This document shows positions 1-8,791 of a stretch of DNA of 64,000 nt, one piece after another; position 1 is the stretch's first letter, and every line of letters starts with the position of its first letter. Origin of the DNA: Prauserella flavalba (lineage in GTDB: Bacteria > Actinomycetota > Actinomycetes > Mycobacteriales > Pseudonocardiaceae); the NCBI RefSeq assembly GCF_003202235.1, contig NZ_MASU01000014.1, forward strand, positions 186,001-250,000. Reading direction: 5' to 3'. The position numbers and the translations under genes are program-made. Under the pieces are notes generated by a model, which saw only the letters and a list, made by a program, of their open reading frames with translations, had not been told where the DNA came from and ran no database searches.

Positions 1-2321
1 GTGAACTGGGCGTCGCTGAGCACCGCGATCCGCAGTCCGCGGGAGCCTGCCGTGCCGTCGGTGACGAGCGCGGGATCCCGCGTGCCGGGGTCGGCGGGCG
101 GCTCGGCCGTCGCCGCCACGTGCGCGGTCAGGTCGTCGAAGACGAGCCTGCCCTCGTACTGCTGGGCGGGCACGTTCTCCACGGCGTAGAACCGCGTGAG
201 CCGCTGGCCCCGCGGCAGTCCCTCGGGCAGGGTCGCCTCGACATGGCGCCAGCCCGTCCAGTCGACGCTTAGCGCGAGGTCGACCACCGAGGCCACGTTC
301 GCGGCGTCGCGCAGCTCGGCGCGAAGCCACGCACCCTTGCCGTCGCCGTTGACCCACAGGCCGATCTTCTGCGTACCGTCGGGCAGCGCGAGCGGCCGCG
401 TGGCGGTGACGTACGCGGCGCGCGTGGCGTTGGTGCCGGTGAGGCGGTAGTCGAGGGCGAGACCCTGGCCGCCGTCGCGGCCCTCCGCCGCCGACAGCGC
501 GGCGCCGACGACGCTCGGGTACACGGTCGCGCGCCAGCCCTCGGTGCCGTCGAGCGGGGCGAGCACCCTCGGCTCGCTGCCGACCGCGGCGGCGAGGTGG
601 GTGGTGAGCCCCGCCGCGCGCGCCTTGATCACCGAGGCGCCGGTGTCGCCGAGTGCGGTGACCGTGAAGTGGTCGCCCTCGGCCTCGACCCGGACCACCG
701 AGGGGTCGTACTCCAGCTTTACGTCGCGGGGTTCGAGCCACGTGCCGTAGCCGTCGGCATCGTAGCCGTAGACCTGGAAGGTGCCCGAGGCCCCTCTCCC
801 CGACAGCGCGAGGCGTTCGGCGCTCGTACCGAGTCGCACGGGCTCGCCGAGCACGGTGAGCGTGGTGGCGCCACGCTTGCCGCGTTCCGTCGCGACGACG
901 TCGACCTCGGCGCGCTTCGCGGGATCGCGCCGGTCGGCCCGTGCGGTGAACACGCCGTCGCGGACGGTGCCGCGCGAGGCCCCGGTGGTGTACCAGAACG
1001 GCCGGCTCCCCACGGCGGCGCCGGTCTCGTCGTGGCCGCCCGCGTCGAGCACGCGGGTGAGCCCGGAGAGCACGCGGTCGGCGTCCTCGGTGTCCTGCGC
1101 GGGCTCCGGCGCGAAGCCGGTGAGCCTGCCGCTGCCGGGCTTGGTCGCGAAGCCAATCCCGTTGGGGACGAGACGTTCCCCGCCGTCGGAGGGCGAGTTG
1201 TGCACGGCCGGTGCCCGCTCGCCCTGCTCGCGGGCGAGCAGCGTGGAGGAACCGCCGCCGTCGAGGTTGAGCGCGTCGTCGGCGCCGAGCGACTTCAGGT
1301 GGCGGGCGAGCTCCAGCTCGGTCATGCCCCTGCTCTCGGCCTGCCTGCCGTCGACGGTGACGAGCCACATCCTCGTGCCGTCGGCCGAGAACCCGACCGC
1401 GGTGCGCGGATGCGCGGTCGCCGCGTCGACGTTCTGCACCACGCCGTCACGCAGCAGGACCTTGTTGCCGCCGACCGCGACGGAGACGTCGCCCGCCTCG
1501 GTACGGGGCGCGTACCCGACCGTCACCGCGTCGCCGGGCTTCAGGGCGGCGAGGGCGTCCGCGCCGCGGTCGCGCGCGAGGACGACGGTGCTGCCGCCCG
1601 CGACCGGGCCGTTCGCGGGGGCGTCCCGCACCTGCGTGACGACGCCGTCGCGAAGCTCGATCTCCCGGACACGCTGCGCTCCCGCGACCGACGTGGCACG
1701 GGAAGCGTTGCCCCACAACGGCGTGTAGACGCCGACCCCGTCCGAGGGCAGGCGCGCGCCGTTGAGGTTGGTGGCGGGCACGACGGTGCCGTCGGGCAGG
1801 GTCAGTGACGCCGCGAGGAACACCTCCGCGAGCCGGGCGGTGCCGTCCTCCGTGATGGCCGCGGTGAGGTTGTGCCCCGAAGCCGGTGCCGTCTGCAGCT
1901 CGCCGTCGTCGATGCCGACGCCGAGCGGGGCGCCGGTGGCGTTGATGTCGAAGAAGTCGCCGTTCACGCCCGCGACCGCGCCCGCACGCGCGACCTGCTC
2001 GGACAGCCGCGTCCGGGCGGACACGGTGCCGGGGCTGAGGTAGGTGGGGCGCAGGCCCGCGGTGAGGTCGACGGCGAGCGTGTCGCCGCGGATCCAGCCC
2101 TGCGGATCGAAGCGGTCGAACTCGGTGAGGGTCAGCCCCGGTGCGACGGGCGTGGTCGCGGTGTCGGTGACGAGTCCGAGATCGGCGTCCGTCGCCGCGA
2201 GGGCCTCGACGGGCGGCGGCCCGAGCGGCGCGTCGAGTGGATCGGCCACCGACGGCGTGACGGGCAGGACGACCAGTACCGCGGCGCACACCACGGCCAC
2301 ACGTGCAGTTCTCACGAACAC
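1..2321 (-). CDS. Secreted phosphodiester glycosidase family protein (C-terminus beyond window)
   Basis: The minus-strand frame is open from a GTG at 2321 (alternative GTG at 2315) to the window edge, 773 codons, so the 3' part is missing. It starts with a signal peptide (hydrophobic run about residues 8-25, then SVA-DP). Residues about 90-390 match the phosphodiester glycosidase (NAGPA-like) fold: GVNGDFFDINATGAPLG and the NLDGGGSSTLL signature are visible. A beta-rich region follows, and the last visible residues, RIAVLSDAQF, look like the start of a metallophosphatase domain, as in known two-domain relatives. GGGGAAAG lies about 6 nt before GTG 2321. It follows the GntR gene by about 80 nt on the same strand. 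Extracellular; substrate unknown, presumably a glycan phosphodiester. Confidence 0.85.
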   Translation of the reverse strand, partial: MFVRTARVAVVCAAVLVVLPVTPSVADPLDAPLGPPPVEALAATDADLGLVTDTATTPVAPGLTLTEFDRFDPQGWIRGDTLAVDLTAGLRPTYLSPGTVSARTRLSEQVARAGAVAGVNGDFFDINATGAPLGVGIDDGELQTAPASGHNLTAAITEDGTARLAEVFLAASLTLPDGTVVPATNLNGARLPSDGVGVYTPLWGNASRATSVAGAQRVREIELRDGVVTQVRDAPANGPVAGGSTVVLARDRGADALAALKPGDAVTVGYAPRTEAGDVSVAVGGNKVLLRDGVVQNVDAATAHPRTAVGFSADGTRMWLVTVDGRQAESRGMTELELARHLKSLGADDALNLDGGGSSTLLAREQGERAPAVHNSPSDGGERLVPNGIGFATKPGSGRLTGFAPEPAQDTEDADRVLSGLTRVLDAGGHDETGAAVGSRPFWYTTGASRGTVRDGVFTARADRRDPAKRAEVDVVATERGKRGATTLTVLGEPVRLGTSAERLALSGRGASGTFQVYGYDADGYGTWLEPRDVKLEYDPSVVRVEAEGDHFTVTALGDTGASVIKARAAGLTTHLAAAVGSEPRVLAPLDGTEGWRATVYPSVVGAALSAAEGRDGGQGLALDYRLTGTNATRAAYVTATRPLALPDGTQKIGLWVNGDGKGAWLRAELRDAANVASVVDLALSVDWTGWRHVEATLPEGLPRGQRLTRFYAVENVPAQQYEGRLVFDDLTAHVAATAEPPADPGTRDPALVTDGTAGSRGLRIAVLSDAQF

Positions 2322-2402
2322 CCCAGCTTTCCCCAGCGGTCGTGATCATTAGACCGGGGCCCGGCCGACGCCGGAAGTACTGGGAATGAACGGAAAGCGA
2401 AC

Positions 2403-3146
2403 CTACGGGGAGGTCGTCACGCGCGCCCTGATGCCGCGGAAGTGCTCGTCGACGGCCGCGCGCAGTGCGGGTTCGTCCTTGGCGCGCAAGGCTTCCAGGA
2501 TCGCGCGGTGCCACTGCGCGGTGACGGCGGGGGTGTCGTCGGCCCTCGGCAGCTGTGGGTCGAGTGCGTTGAACACCTTCCAGAACACCTGCAGCAGATC
2601 GAGCACGAGGTCGTTGCCGAGCGGCCGGTAGAGCGTCTCGTGGAAGCGCCAGTCCTCCCGCGGCGCGTAGCGGCCCTGCTCGGCCTCACTCTCCATCGCG
2701 GCGACGGCCTCGTCGAGCGCGGCGAAGTCGAGCCGGTCGTAGGCGGCCAGGACGTGCCCGACGAGACCGGATTCCAGCACCTCGCGCACCTCGAGGAGGT
2801 TGCGGATGTCGGCGTAGTCGCCGCGCACCGACAGCGCGCCGCGGAACGCCAGCCCGGTCTCGAGCGCCGACAGGGGCACCGAGCCGACGTAGGTGCCGTA
2901 GCCGTGCCGGATGTCGACGATGCCGACGGCCTCCAGTGCCTTCATCGCCTCGCGCAGCGGATGCCTGCTGACCTCGAGCTCCTCCATGAGCTCGAACTCG
3001 GTGGGCAGCGGGGAGCCTGGCACGAGTCCTCGGTCCACGATCAGCCGCTTGATCGACTCCTGGAGCGCACGCTGGTTGGCGCGTGCGCCCGACTGCCGCC
3101 CACTCGCCGAGGTACCCACGGCTACGGAGTCTAGATGTTCACCCAC
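2403..3146 (-). CDS. GntR-family transcriptional regulator, FadR/FCD type
   Basis: 247 aa. The N-terminal winged helix (about residues 25-90) carries the GntR pattern (LPTEFELMEELEVSRHPLREAMKALEAVGIV). The C-terminal all-helical FCD effector domain (about 95-240) has metal-ligand-type histidines in FHETLYRP, HRAILEAL and DEHFRG. The chosen GTG start overlaps the stop of the upstream aldolase gene by 8 nt, so the two are translationally coupled; a downstream GTG nine codons in is possible. It probably represses the aldolase/transporter cassette by binding the palindrome at 4100-4117, with a sugar acid or pathway intermediate as effector (inference). Confidence 0.92.
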   Translation of the reverse strand: MGEHLDSVAVGTSASGRQSGARANQRALQESIKRLIVDRGLVPGSPLPTEFELMEELEVSRHPLREAMKALEAVGIVDIRHGYGTYVGSVPLSALETGLAFRGALSVRGDYADIRNLLEVREVLESGLVGHVLAAYDRLDFAALDEAVAAMESEAEQGRYAPREDWRFHETLYRPLGNDLVLDLLQVFWKVFNALDPQLPRADDTPAVTAQWHRAILEALRAKDEPALRAAVDEHFRGIRARVTTSP

Positions 3147-4068
3147 GGGCCACCGGCTCGGCGAGCAGTTCGGGCACGGCGGCAGCGGCCGCGGCGCGCA
3201 ACGCGGGGATCCGCTCCGGCGGCACGGAGCGGTGCGGCCAGCGCACCCGCGTACCGAGGCCGGCCCAGCCGCCGATCGCGGCGAGGGTCTTGTCGAGCGC
3301 GGGATCGCAGTAGCCCTCCTCCGCGAGCGGGACGATGTGCTCGTCGAGGAACGCGCGCAGCCGCCGTTCCAGGTCGAGCGCCGACGCCGGGTCCGCGCGC
3401 ATCGACTCGTACCAGCGCACGGCACCGGACGGGCTCAGGCACGCGACGTTGGAGTACGAGCCGGCCGCGCCCTCGGCGATGGCGGAGGCGAGCGTGTGGC
3501 CCGCGACGAACACCGCGAGCCGGTCGGCGAGGTGGCGTGCGACGGCTATGCCGGGCACCTTCACCCCGATCAGCTCCGGCACCTCGTCGGCGAGGCGGCC
3601 GAGCAGCTCGGGGCCGAGCTGCGTCTTGGCGTAGGGCGGGTTGTAGAGCACGAGCGGCACGCCGTCCGCCGCGTCGGCCAGCCCCCGTACGGCGTCGACC
3701 ACCTCGTCGGGGCGCAGCGGCAACCAGTCGGGCAGCACGACCTGGATGGCGCCGGGCCGCAGCGCGGCCGCGCGCCGGACGCGGCCGAGGGACAGCTGTG
3801 CGCTCGGGTGGCTCGCGCCGAGCTGGAACGGCACGCCCGCCGCGGTGGCCCGCTCCGCGACGAGCGTGTGGAGCTCGTCGCACTCGGCCTCGGTGAGCGT
3901 GAAGAACTCCCCCGCGGTGCCGTTGGTGTAGACGCCGTGCACGCCGGAGCCGAGCACGGTGTCGAGCGCGGCGCGCAGGCGCGGGACGTCGATCGCGTCG
4001 TCCGGCCCGACCGGCAGCAGCACGCTCGCCCAGATGCCGCTGAGCGTGCCGGAATCGAGTGCTTGCAT
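3139..4068 (-). CDS. DapA/NanA-family class I aldolase (dihydrodipicolinate synthase-like)
   Basis: 309 aa TIM-barrel Schiff-base aldolase. Family landmarks are NGTAGEFF (about residues 49-56, the GxxGE motif), Tyr142 in VLYNPP and the likely Schiff-base Lys170 in IGVKVPG. The sequence after the lysine lacks the usual DSSGD, so it is not a biosynthetic DapA; a 2-keto-3-deoxy sugar acid or N-acetylneuraminate-type aldolase is more likely. I prefer ATG 4068 because GGAAAGG lies 6 nt upstream; the longer ATG at 4110 would run into the operator. It is divergent from the MFS gene and overlaps the GntR gene by 8 nt. Substrate inferred only. Confidence 0.88.
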   Translation of the reverse strand: MQALDSGTLSGIWASVLLPVGPDDAIDVPRLRAALDTVLGSGVHGVYTNGTAGEFFTLTEAECDELHTLVAERATAAGVPFQLGASHPSAQLSLGRVRRAAALRPGAIQVVLPDWLPLRPDEVVDAVRGLADAADGVPLVLYNPPYAKTQLGPELLGRLADEVPELIGVKVPGIAVARHLADRLAVFVAGHTLASAIAEGAAGSYSNVACLSPSGAVRWYESMRADPASALDLERRLRAFLDEHIVPLAEEGYCDPALDKTLAAIGGWAGLGTRVRWPHRSVPPERIPALRAAAAAAVPELLAEPVARG

Positions 4069-4099
4069 CCTGGCCTTTCCGAAGCTACGGTACCGCCTG

Positions 4100-4117
4100 A
4101 CATAGGACATCCTATGT
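4100..4117. promoter_or_regulatory. Perfect inverted repeat, probable GntR operator
   Basis: ACATAGGA-CA-TCCTATGT is an 18-bp site with perfect 8-bp arms. It lies in the 74-bp gap between the divergent aldolase (starting 4068) and MFS gene (starting 4143). The spacing and symmetry suit a dimeric GntR/FadR regulator, and one is encoded in the same cassette. An overlapping palindrome (GGACAT-CCT-ATGTCC, 4106-4120) shares half of it. Confidence 0.65.
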
Positions 4118-4142
4118 CCTCGAATCTACGGAGGTCCAGGCC

Positions 4143-5588
4143 ATGGCAGCGTCGCCGCCCGCCAGCCAGGGGTCGTTCCGTCAGCTCGACCGGGGACAGC
4201 GCAAGGCGTTCTTCGCCGCGTGGCTCGGCTACCTGCTCGACGGCTTCGACTTCATCCTGATCACGCTCATCCTCACCGAGATCGCCGACGACTTCGGGCT
4301 CGACCTGACGCAGGCGGCCACGCTCGTCTCCGCCGCGTTCGTCTCCCGTTGGCTCGGCGGGCTCGTCCTCGGCGCGATCGCCGACCGCTACGGCCGCAAG
4401 CCGGCGATGATCCTCGCGATCCTCGCCTTCTCGGTCGGCAGCGGGCTCTGCGGTTTCGCGTGGGACTACTGGTCGCTGTTCGTCTTCCGCGCCATCGTGG
4501 GCATCGGCATGGCCGGCGAGTACGGCTCCAGCGCCACCTACGTCATGGAGTCGTGGCCGAAGTCGATGCGCAACCGCGCCACCGGCTTCCTGCTCTCGGC
4601 CTACCCCATCGGCACCGTGCTCGCCGCGCTCGCCTACGAGGTCATCGTCCCGGCCGCGGGCTGGCGCTGGCTGTTCTACGCCGGTCTCGTGCCGATCGCG
4701 CTCACCCTGTACCTGCGGCGCGCGCTGCCCGAGGCCGCCGAGTGGAAGTCCGAGGTCGGCGACCGTAAGGACGTCACCACGTCGTCGGTGCTGTTCTCGC
4801 CGAAGCGGCGGCTGCCCAACGCCGCGCTCGCCGTGGTGCTCTCCGCCGCGCTGGTGTTCATCTTCACCAAGACCGGCGGCGGTGCGACGCCGTACCTCAT
4901 CGCGCTGACGGTGCTGTGCTTCGTGGCGCTCGCGATCCAGCTCGCGGGTCGCATGTGGCCGGTGATGATCGCGATCATGGTCACGGTCTTCTGCGCGTTC
5001 CTGTACTCGTGGCCGATCCAGTCGCTGCTGCCGACCTACCTCAAAACCGATCTCGGCTACGACGCCGGTCAGGTGTCCAACGCGCTCACGTGGGCGGGTC
5101 TCGGCTACGCGGCGGGCTCGTGCCTCGCGGGGATCATCGGCGACAAGCTCGGCACGCGCAGGGCCTACGTGCTCGGCCTGTTCGTGTCGCTGCTGTTCGT
5201 GTTCCCCGTGTTCGCGTTGCCGGCGGGCAACATCGTGCTGCTGTGGGTGCTGCTGTTCGTCATGCAGGCCACCAGCCAGGGCATCTCGGGGCTGCTGCCC
5301 AAGTACATCGGCGACCACTTCCCGACGCGGCTGCGCGCGGCCGGGCTCGGGTTCTCCTACAACGTCGGCGCGCTCGGCGGAGCGGTCGCCCCGCTGGCCG
5401 GTGCCGCGATCGCGGAGGACATCGGCAGCCTCGGCACCGCCCTCACCGTGCTCGCCGGTTCGCTGACGATCGTGGTGGCGCTGATCATCGGCTTCAACGT
5501 GCCCGCACGGATCGGCCGCGCCCTCAAGATCGACTCCGACGCGCCCGCGTTGCTGCCCCCAGAAAGGAAAACCGCCAGTGGTGTCTGA
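4143..5588 (+). CDS. MFS transporter, sialate/aromatic-acid:H+ symporter-like (NanT-type)
   Basis: 481 aa, 12 predicted membrane segments. The loop 2-3 MFS signature is present (GAIADRYGRKP), as are the GFDF motif in TM1 and the RAIVGIGMAGEYGSS motif in TM4, typical of the NanT/ShiA sugar-acid and sialate symporter group. The start ATG has GGAGGT 6 nt upstream. Its end overlaps the second aldolase gene by 11 nt, so carrier and aldolase are co-translated. It probably imports the acid cleaved by the flanking aldolases. Homology supports an organic-acid symporter; sialic acid itself is only a possibility. Confidence 0.9.
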   Translation: MAASPPASQGSFRQLDRGQRKAFFAAWLGYLLDGFDFILITLILTEIADDFGLDLTQAATLVSAAFVSRWLGGLVLGAIADRYGRKPAMILAILAFSVGSGLCGFAWDYWSLFVFRAIVGIGMAGEYGSSATYVMESWPKSMRNRATGFLLSAYPIGTVLAALAYEVIVPAAGWRWLFYAGLVPIALTLYLRRALPEAAEWKSEVGDRKDVTTSSVLFSPKRRLPNAALAVVLSAALVFIFTKTGGGATPYLIALTVLCFVALAIQLAGRMWPVMIAIMVTVFCAFLYSWPIQSLLPTYLKTDLGYDAGQVSNALTWAGLGYAAGSCLAGIIGDKLGTRRAYVLGLFVSLLFVFPVFALPAGNIVLLWVLLFVMQATSQGISGLLPKYIGDHFPTRLRAAGLGFSYNVGALGGAVAPLAGAAIAEDIGSLGTALTVLAGSLTIVVALIIGFNVPARIGRALKIDSDAPALLPPERKTASGV

Positions 5589-6504
5589 TTCCGGCCTGTC
5601 CCTGCACGGCGTGATCCCCCCGCTCGTGACCCCTCTCGACGAGCGCGGGGAGGTCGACCGGCGCTCGCTGGAACGGCTCGTCGCCTGCCAGCTCGACGCC
5701 GGCGTCGACGGCGTGTTCGTCGGCGGGTCGAGCGGGGAGGTCGCACTGCTGGACACCGCGCAGCGGCGCACCGTCGTGGAGGTCACCGTGGGTGCGGTGG
5801 CTGGTGCCGTGCCGGTGCTCGCCGGCGCCGTCGACACCGGCACGCGGCGGGTGATCGAGCACGCGCGGCAGGCCGCCGAGCTGGGCGCCGACGCCGTGGT
5901 GGTGACGGCCCCGTTCTACGTCAAGCCGCACCCGGCCGAGATCGTCGCGCACTTCCGGCACGTCCACGCTGCCGTGGACGTGCCCGTGGTGGCCTACGAC
6001 ATCCCCAGCGCGGTCGGCGCCCGGCTCACGCCCGACGTCGTCGTGGAGCTCGCGGAGTCGAAGGACGTGGTGGCGCTCAAGGACTCCAGCGGCGACCTGG
6101 CGACGTTCCGGGAGATCCTGCGGCGCACCGGGCTGCCCGCGCTGAGCGGGTCGGAGCTGCTCGCCGACACGGCGGTGCTGCTCGGCGCAGCAGGGCTCGT
6201 TCCGGGCCTTGGCAACGTCGATCCGCACGGCTACGTGCGGCTCTACCGGGCCGCACGTGACGGCGACGCGGCCGCCGCGGCGGCCGAGCAGGACCGGCTC
6301 GCGCGGCTGTTCGGGATCGTCTCGGTGGCCGACCTCGGCCGGGTCGGCTTCACCGCGGGCGCGCTCGGCGCGTTCAAGGCGGCGATGGCGTTGCGGGGCA
6401 TCATCGACTGCCCGGCGACCAACCGGCCCCTGGCACCCCTGTCGCCCTCGGAGACAGAGACGATCGCGGAGATCCTCGCGGCCGAGGGCCTCGGCAAGCT
6501 CTGA
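5578..6504 (+). CDS. DapA-family class I aldolase (second copy)
   Basis: 308 aa, an intact member of the dihydrodipicolinate synthase/N-acetylneuraminate lyase superfamily. It shows the GGSSGE motif (49-54), Tyr140 in VVAYDIPS and the Schiff-base Lys168 in VALKDSSGD. The GTG at 5578 (a second GTG follows at once) overlaps the MFS stop, with AGAAAGG upstream. It is only distantly like the divergent aldolase at 3139, so the cassette has two non-identical aldolases. One may act on a lactone or dehydrated intermediate, as KdgD-type members do (inference). A repeat-type hairpin follows its stop. Confidence 0.9.
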   Translation: MVSDSGLSLHGVIPPLVTPLDERGEVDRRSLERLVACQLDAGVDGVFVGGSSGEVALLDTAQRRTVVEVTVGAVAGAVPVLAGAVDTGTRRVIEHARQAAELGADAVVVTAPFYVKPHPAEIVAHFRHVHAAVDVPVVAYDIPSAVGARLTPDVVVELAESKDVVALKDSSGDLATFREILRRTGLPALSGSELLADTAVLLGAAGLVPGLGNVDPHGYVRLYRAARDGDAAAAAAEQDRLARLFGIVSVADLGRVGFTAGALGAFKAAMALRGIIDCPATNRPLAPLSPSETETIAEILAAEGLGKL

Positions 6505-6510
6505 CCCCGG

Positions 6511-6567
6511 ATGCAGTGAAGGCCACCATGCCTGCGTTGAACGCAGTGATGGTGGCCTTCACTGCAT
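6511..6567. terminator. Long palindromic repeat (family copy 1), bidirectional terminator
   Basis: Perfect 19-bp arms (6511-6529 and 6549-6567) contain GTGAAGGCCACC and GGTGGCCTTCAC. The loop holds a smaller palindrome, CTGCGTT-G-AACGCAG. It lies between two convergent genes, 6 nt after the aldolase stop and 9 nt from the end of the peptidase gene. It has no T-run, as is common for actinobacterial terminators. Confidence 0.75.
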
Positions 6568-6576
6568 GGCGCGGAA

Positions 6577-8166
6577 CTAGGAAACCGGGTCGAAGGGGTC
6601 CCGGTCCGGTTGGCAGACGGTGCCCTCGGCGGGAAGCCTGCCCTCGATGAAGTAGGCGTCCAGTGCCGAGTCGATGCAGGCGCTGTGGCCGCGAGCGCCG
6701 TGGCCGAACGACTTCAGGGTCAGCAGCCGCGCGTCGCCGAGACGCTCGGCGGTGCTGACGGCGTCCTCGTACGGCGTCGCCGGGTCGCCCAGGCTGTTGC
6801 CCACCACGAGCACCGGGTTGGCGGTCTGCTTGTCCCACGGGCCCGCGTAGCGGTCGGGATCGGACGCGGGCCACGTGGCGCAGGGCAAGGACAACCACGT
6901 CCACTGTGGACCGAAACCGGGCGCCCCTCGGTCGGCCTTGCGCCCGTAGGCCGTCCACGCCCACGGGTTGCGCGGGTTGTCGGTGTCGGCACAGAAGACG
7001 CCGATCCCCTGCTCCGGCCCGGCGTAGTACCCGTCCTCCTGCTGAAATCCCGGCCGCGGCGCGGGTTCCGGGATCGCGGCGACCGGTGCGCTGCGCGCCC
7101 GCACACCCGGTTCGGTCGCAGCGGACAGCGCCTGCAGGAACTCGGCGAGACCCGCCGAACCGCTTGCGTCGTAGAGTGCGCCGAGCGTGGACGACACGGC
7201 CTGCTGGTAGGTCACCTCCACCGGCTCGCTCGCACCCGGCGGCAGGATGTCGACCGGCCCCTCGCGCAGGGCGCCGAGGATCGCGTCGTACTTCTCGCCG
7301 AGGTCGCGGCCCGGCTCGCGGAACGCGCAGCGTTCGTCGGCCTCGCACTCGGCGAGGAAGGTCTCCAGCGACCGCTGCGAGCCGTCGAAGCTGCCGAGGC
7401 GGTAGGAGAACGGCTGGAAGCGCTCGGCGGGGTTGCTCCCGGTGGTCCACTCGACGGGGTCGAGCACGGCGTCGATCACCAGTGAGCGCACGTGCTGCGG
7501 GAACAGGTTGGCGTAGACGGTGCCGAGATGGCTGCCGTAGGAGATGCCGTAGTACGACGTCTGCTCCTCGCCGAGCGCCTGGCGCAGCAGGTCCATGTCA
7601 CGGGCGACGTTCGCGGTGGACAGGTGCCCGATGAGCGGTCCCGCGTTCCGGGCGCAGAGGTCGGTGCCCTTGCGCGTGTCGGCGATCCGCTGGCGGGTCT
7701 CCCCCGGCGTGACCGGGAAGGATCCGGCGAGCAGCTCACCCTGCGCGGGGTCGTCGAAACAGCGCAGCGGCGTGCTCTCGGCGACGCCGCGCGGGTCGAA
7801 GCCGACAATGTCGAAGCGCTGGTGCAGCTCCGGGGTCAGCTCGGGAGGGATGCGGCCGGAACCGCCTGGCCCGCCGGGGTTGTAGAAGATGGTGCCGAGC
7901 TTGTTCGCCTGGTCGGCGGCGGGCAGTCTGCCCAGCGCGAGCGTGATGCTTTCGCCGTGCGGATCGCGGTACGACAGCGGCACCTCGGCCTCGGCGCACT
8001 CGTACTCCGGGGACACCCACTCGGCACACGGCCCCCAGCTCAGCTCCGGCACCGGCGCGCCGTTGGTGCCGAGCACCTCGTCGTCGGCTCCGGCCTGTCC
8101 GGCGGTGACCAGCCCCGCGGCGACCACGAGCGAACCCAGCACGGCGACACTTCGAAAACGTCTCAC
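6577..8166 (-). CDS. Secreted alpha/beta hydrolase, tripeptidyl aminopeptidase family
   Basis: 529 aa with a cleavable signal peptide (about residues 1-27). The alpha/beta-hydrolase core has the oxyanion motif NPGGPGGSG (96-104) and the nucleophile elbow GISYG with Ser209. The C-terminal TAP-like region carries FGHGARGHSACID, which supplies the catalytic histidine. Length and motifs match the Streptomyces-type secreted tripeptidyl/prolyl aminopeptidases (peptidase S33). It would release short peptides outside the cell. The gene stands alone; the only upstream gene on its strand, ndk, is 160 nt away behind a terminator palindrome. Confidence 0.9.
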   Translation of the reverse strand: MRRFRSVAVLGSLVVAAGLVTAGQAGADDEVLGTNGAPVPELSWGPCAEWVSPEYECAEAEVPLSYRDPHGESITLALGRLPAADQANKLGTIFYNPGGPGGSGRIPPELTPELHQRFDIVGFDPRGVAESTPLRCFDDPAQGELLAGSFPVTPGETRQRIADTRKGTDLCARNAGPLIGHLSTANVARDMDLLRQALGEEQTSYYGISYGSHLGTVYANLFPQHVRSLVIDAVLDPVEWTTGSNPAERFQPFSYRLGSFDGSQRSLETFLAECEADERCAFREPGRDLGEKYDAILGALREGPVDILPPGASEPVEVTYQQAVSSTLGALYDASGSAGLAEFLQALSAATEPGVRARSAPVAAIPEPAPRPGFQQEDGYYAGPEQGIGVFCADTDNPRNPWAWTAYGRKADRGAPGFGPQWTWLSLPCATWPASDPDRYAGPWDKQTANPVLVVGNSLGDPATPYEDAVSTAERLGDARLLTLKSFGHGARGHSACIDSALDAYFIEGRLPAEGTVCQPDRDPFDPVS

Positions 8167-8255
8167 ATCCCCCAGCCCCTTATGGAGATCAACTACCAGT
8201 CACCCGACCGACGGTAGCGAAGAAGGGCGATCACCCGCCAGGGCTGAACACAACA

Positions 8256-8308
8256 GCCCCCAAGGCCACCTTTGTTGCGTTGAACGCAACAAAGGTGGCC
8301 TTGGGGGC
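8256..8308. terminator. Longest palindromic repeat (family copy 2), terminator of ndk
   Basis: A perfect 26-bp-arm palindrome (8256-8281 and 8283-8308) with one central base, sharing the AAGGCCACC/GGTGGCCTT core with the other copies. It starts 18 nt after the ndk stop (both on the minus strand) and lies about 90 nt upstream of the peptidase start, so it should terminate ndk transcription. Confidence 0.75.
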
Positions 8309-8325
8309 CGATGGGAAAGGGTCGC

Positions 8326-8736
8326 TCAGAGGTCGGGGAACCAGAGCTTCAGCTCGCGCTCGGCGGACTCCGGGGAGTCGGAGCCGTGCACCAGGTTGAA
8401 CTGCGTCTCCAGGGCGAAGTCGCCACGGATCGTGCCCGGGGTCGCCTTCTCCACCGGGTCGGTGCCGCCAGCCAGCTGACGGAACGCCGGGATGGCGCGC
8501 GGACCCTCCACGGCGATCGCGACGAGCGGGCCGGAGGTGATGAACTCCAGCAGCTCACCGAAGAACGGCTTGTCCTTGTGCTCGGCGTAGTGCTCCTCGG
8601 CGACCGAACGCTCCACGACGCGCAGGTCCATCGCGGCGAGCGTGAGCCCCTTGCGCTCGATGCGCGAGATCACCTCGCCGACGAGGCCCCGCTTGACGCC
8701 ATCGGGCTTGACCAGAACCAGCGTGCGCTCACTCAC
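8326..8736 (-). CDS. ndk: Nucleoside-diphosphate kinase
   Basis: 136 aa, the usual bacterial length. It transfers the gamma-phosphate from ATP to NDPs through a phosphohistidine. The active-site motif NLVHGSDS has His117; the N-terminal [14 protein letters not shown] and the GTIRGDF segment are conserved. It lies downstream of folC and DUF4233, a common actinobacterial order, although here a phoD gene is inserted between them. AAGGAGT lies upstream of the ATG. A 26-bp-arm palindrome follows. Confidence 0.97.
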   Translation of the reverse strand: MSERTLVLVKPDGVKRGLVGEVISRIERKGLTLAAMDLRVVERSVAEEHYAEHKDKPFFGELLEFITSGPLVAIAVEGPRAIPAFRQLAGGTDPVEKATPGTIRGDFALETQFNLVHGSDSPESAERELKLWFPDL

Positions 8737-8791
8737 GGGGTGTTACTCCTTCATTAACTGCGAGAACGGTGCTGGCAGCCTAGCGGCCTGC

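Noticed and set aside
1447-2514. A 355-codon minus-strand frame starting upstream of the phosphodiester glycosidase
   Set aside because: It is in another frame and gives Arg-rich nonsense. The real gene is the frame that runs off the left edge with a signal peptide and the DGGGSS motif.
4068-4110. Longer start (ATG 4110) for the first aldolase
   Set aside because: It would begin inside the operator palindrome and has no Shine-Dalgarno sequence, whereas ATG 4068 has GGAAAGG.
3570-5843. A 757-codon minus-strand reading frame
   Set aside because: Antisense to the MFS and aldolase genes; its composition (Arg, Asp, Gln runs) is typical of shadow frames.
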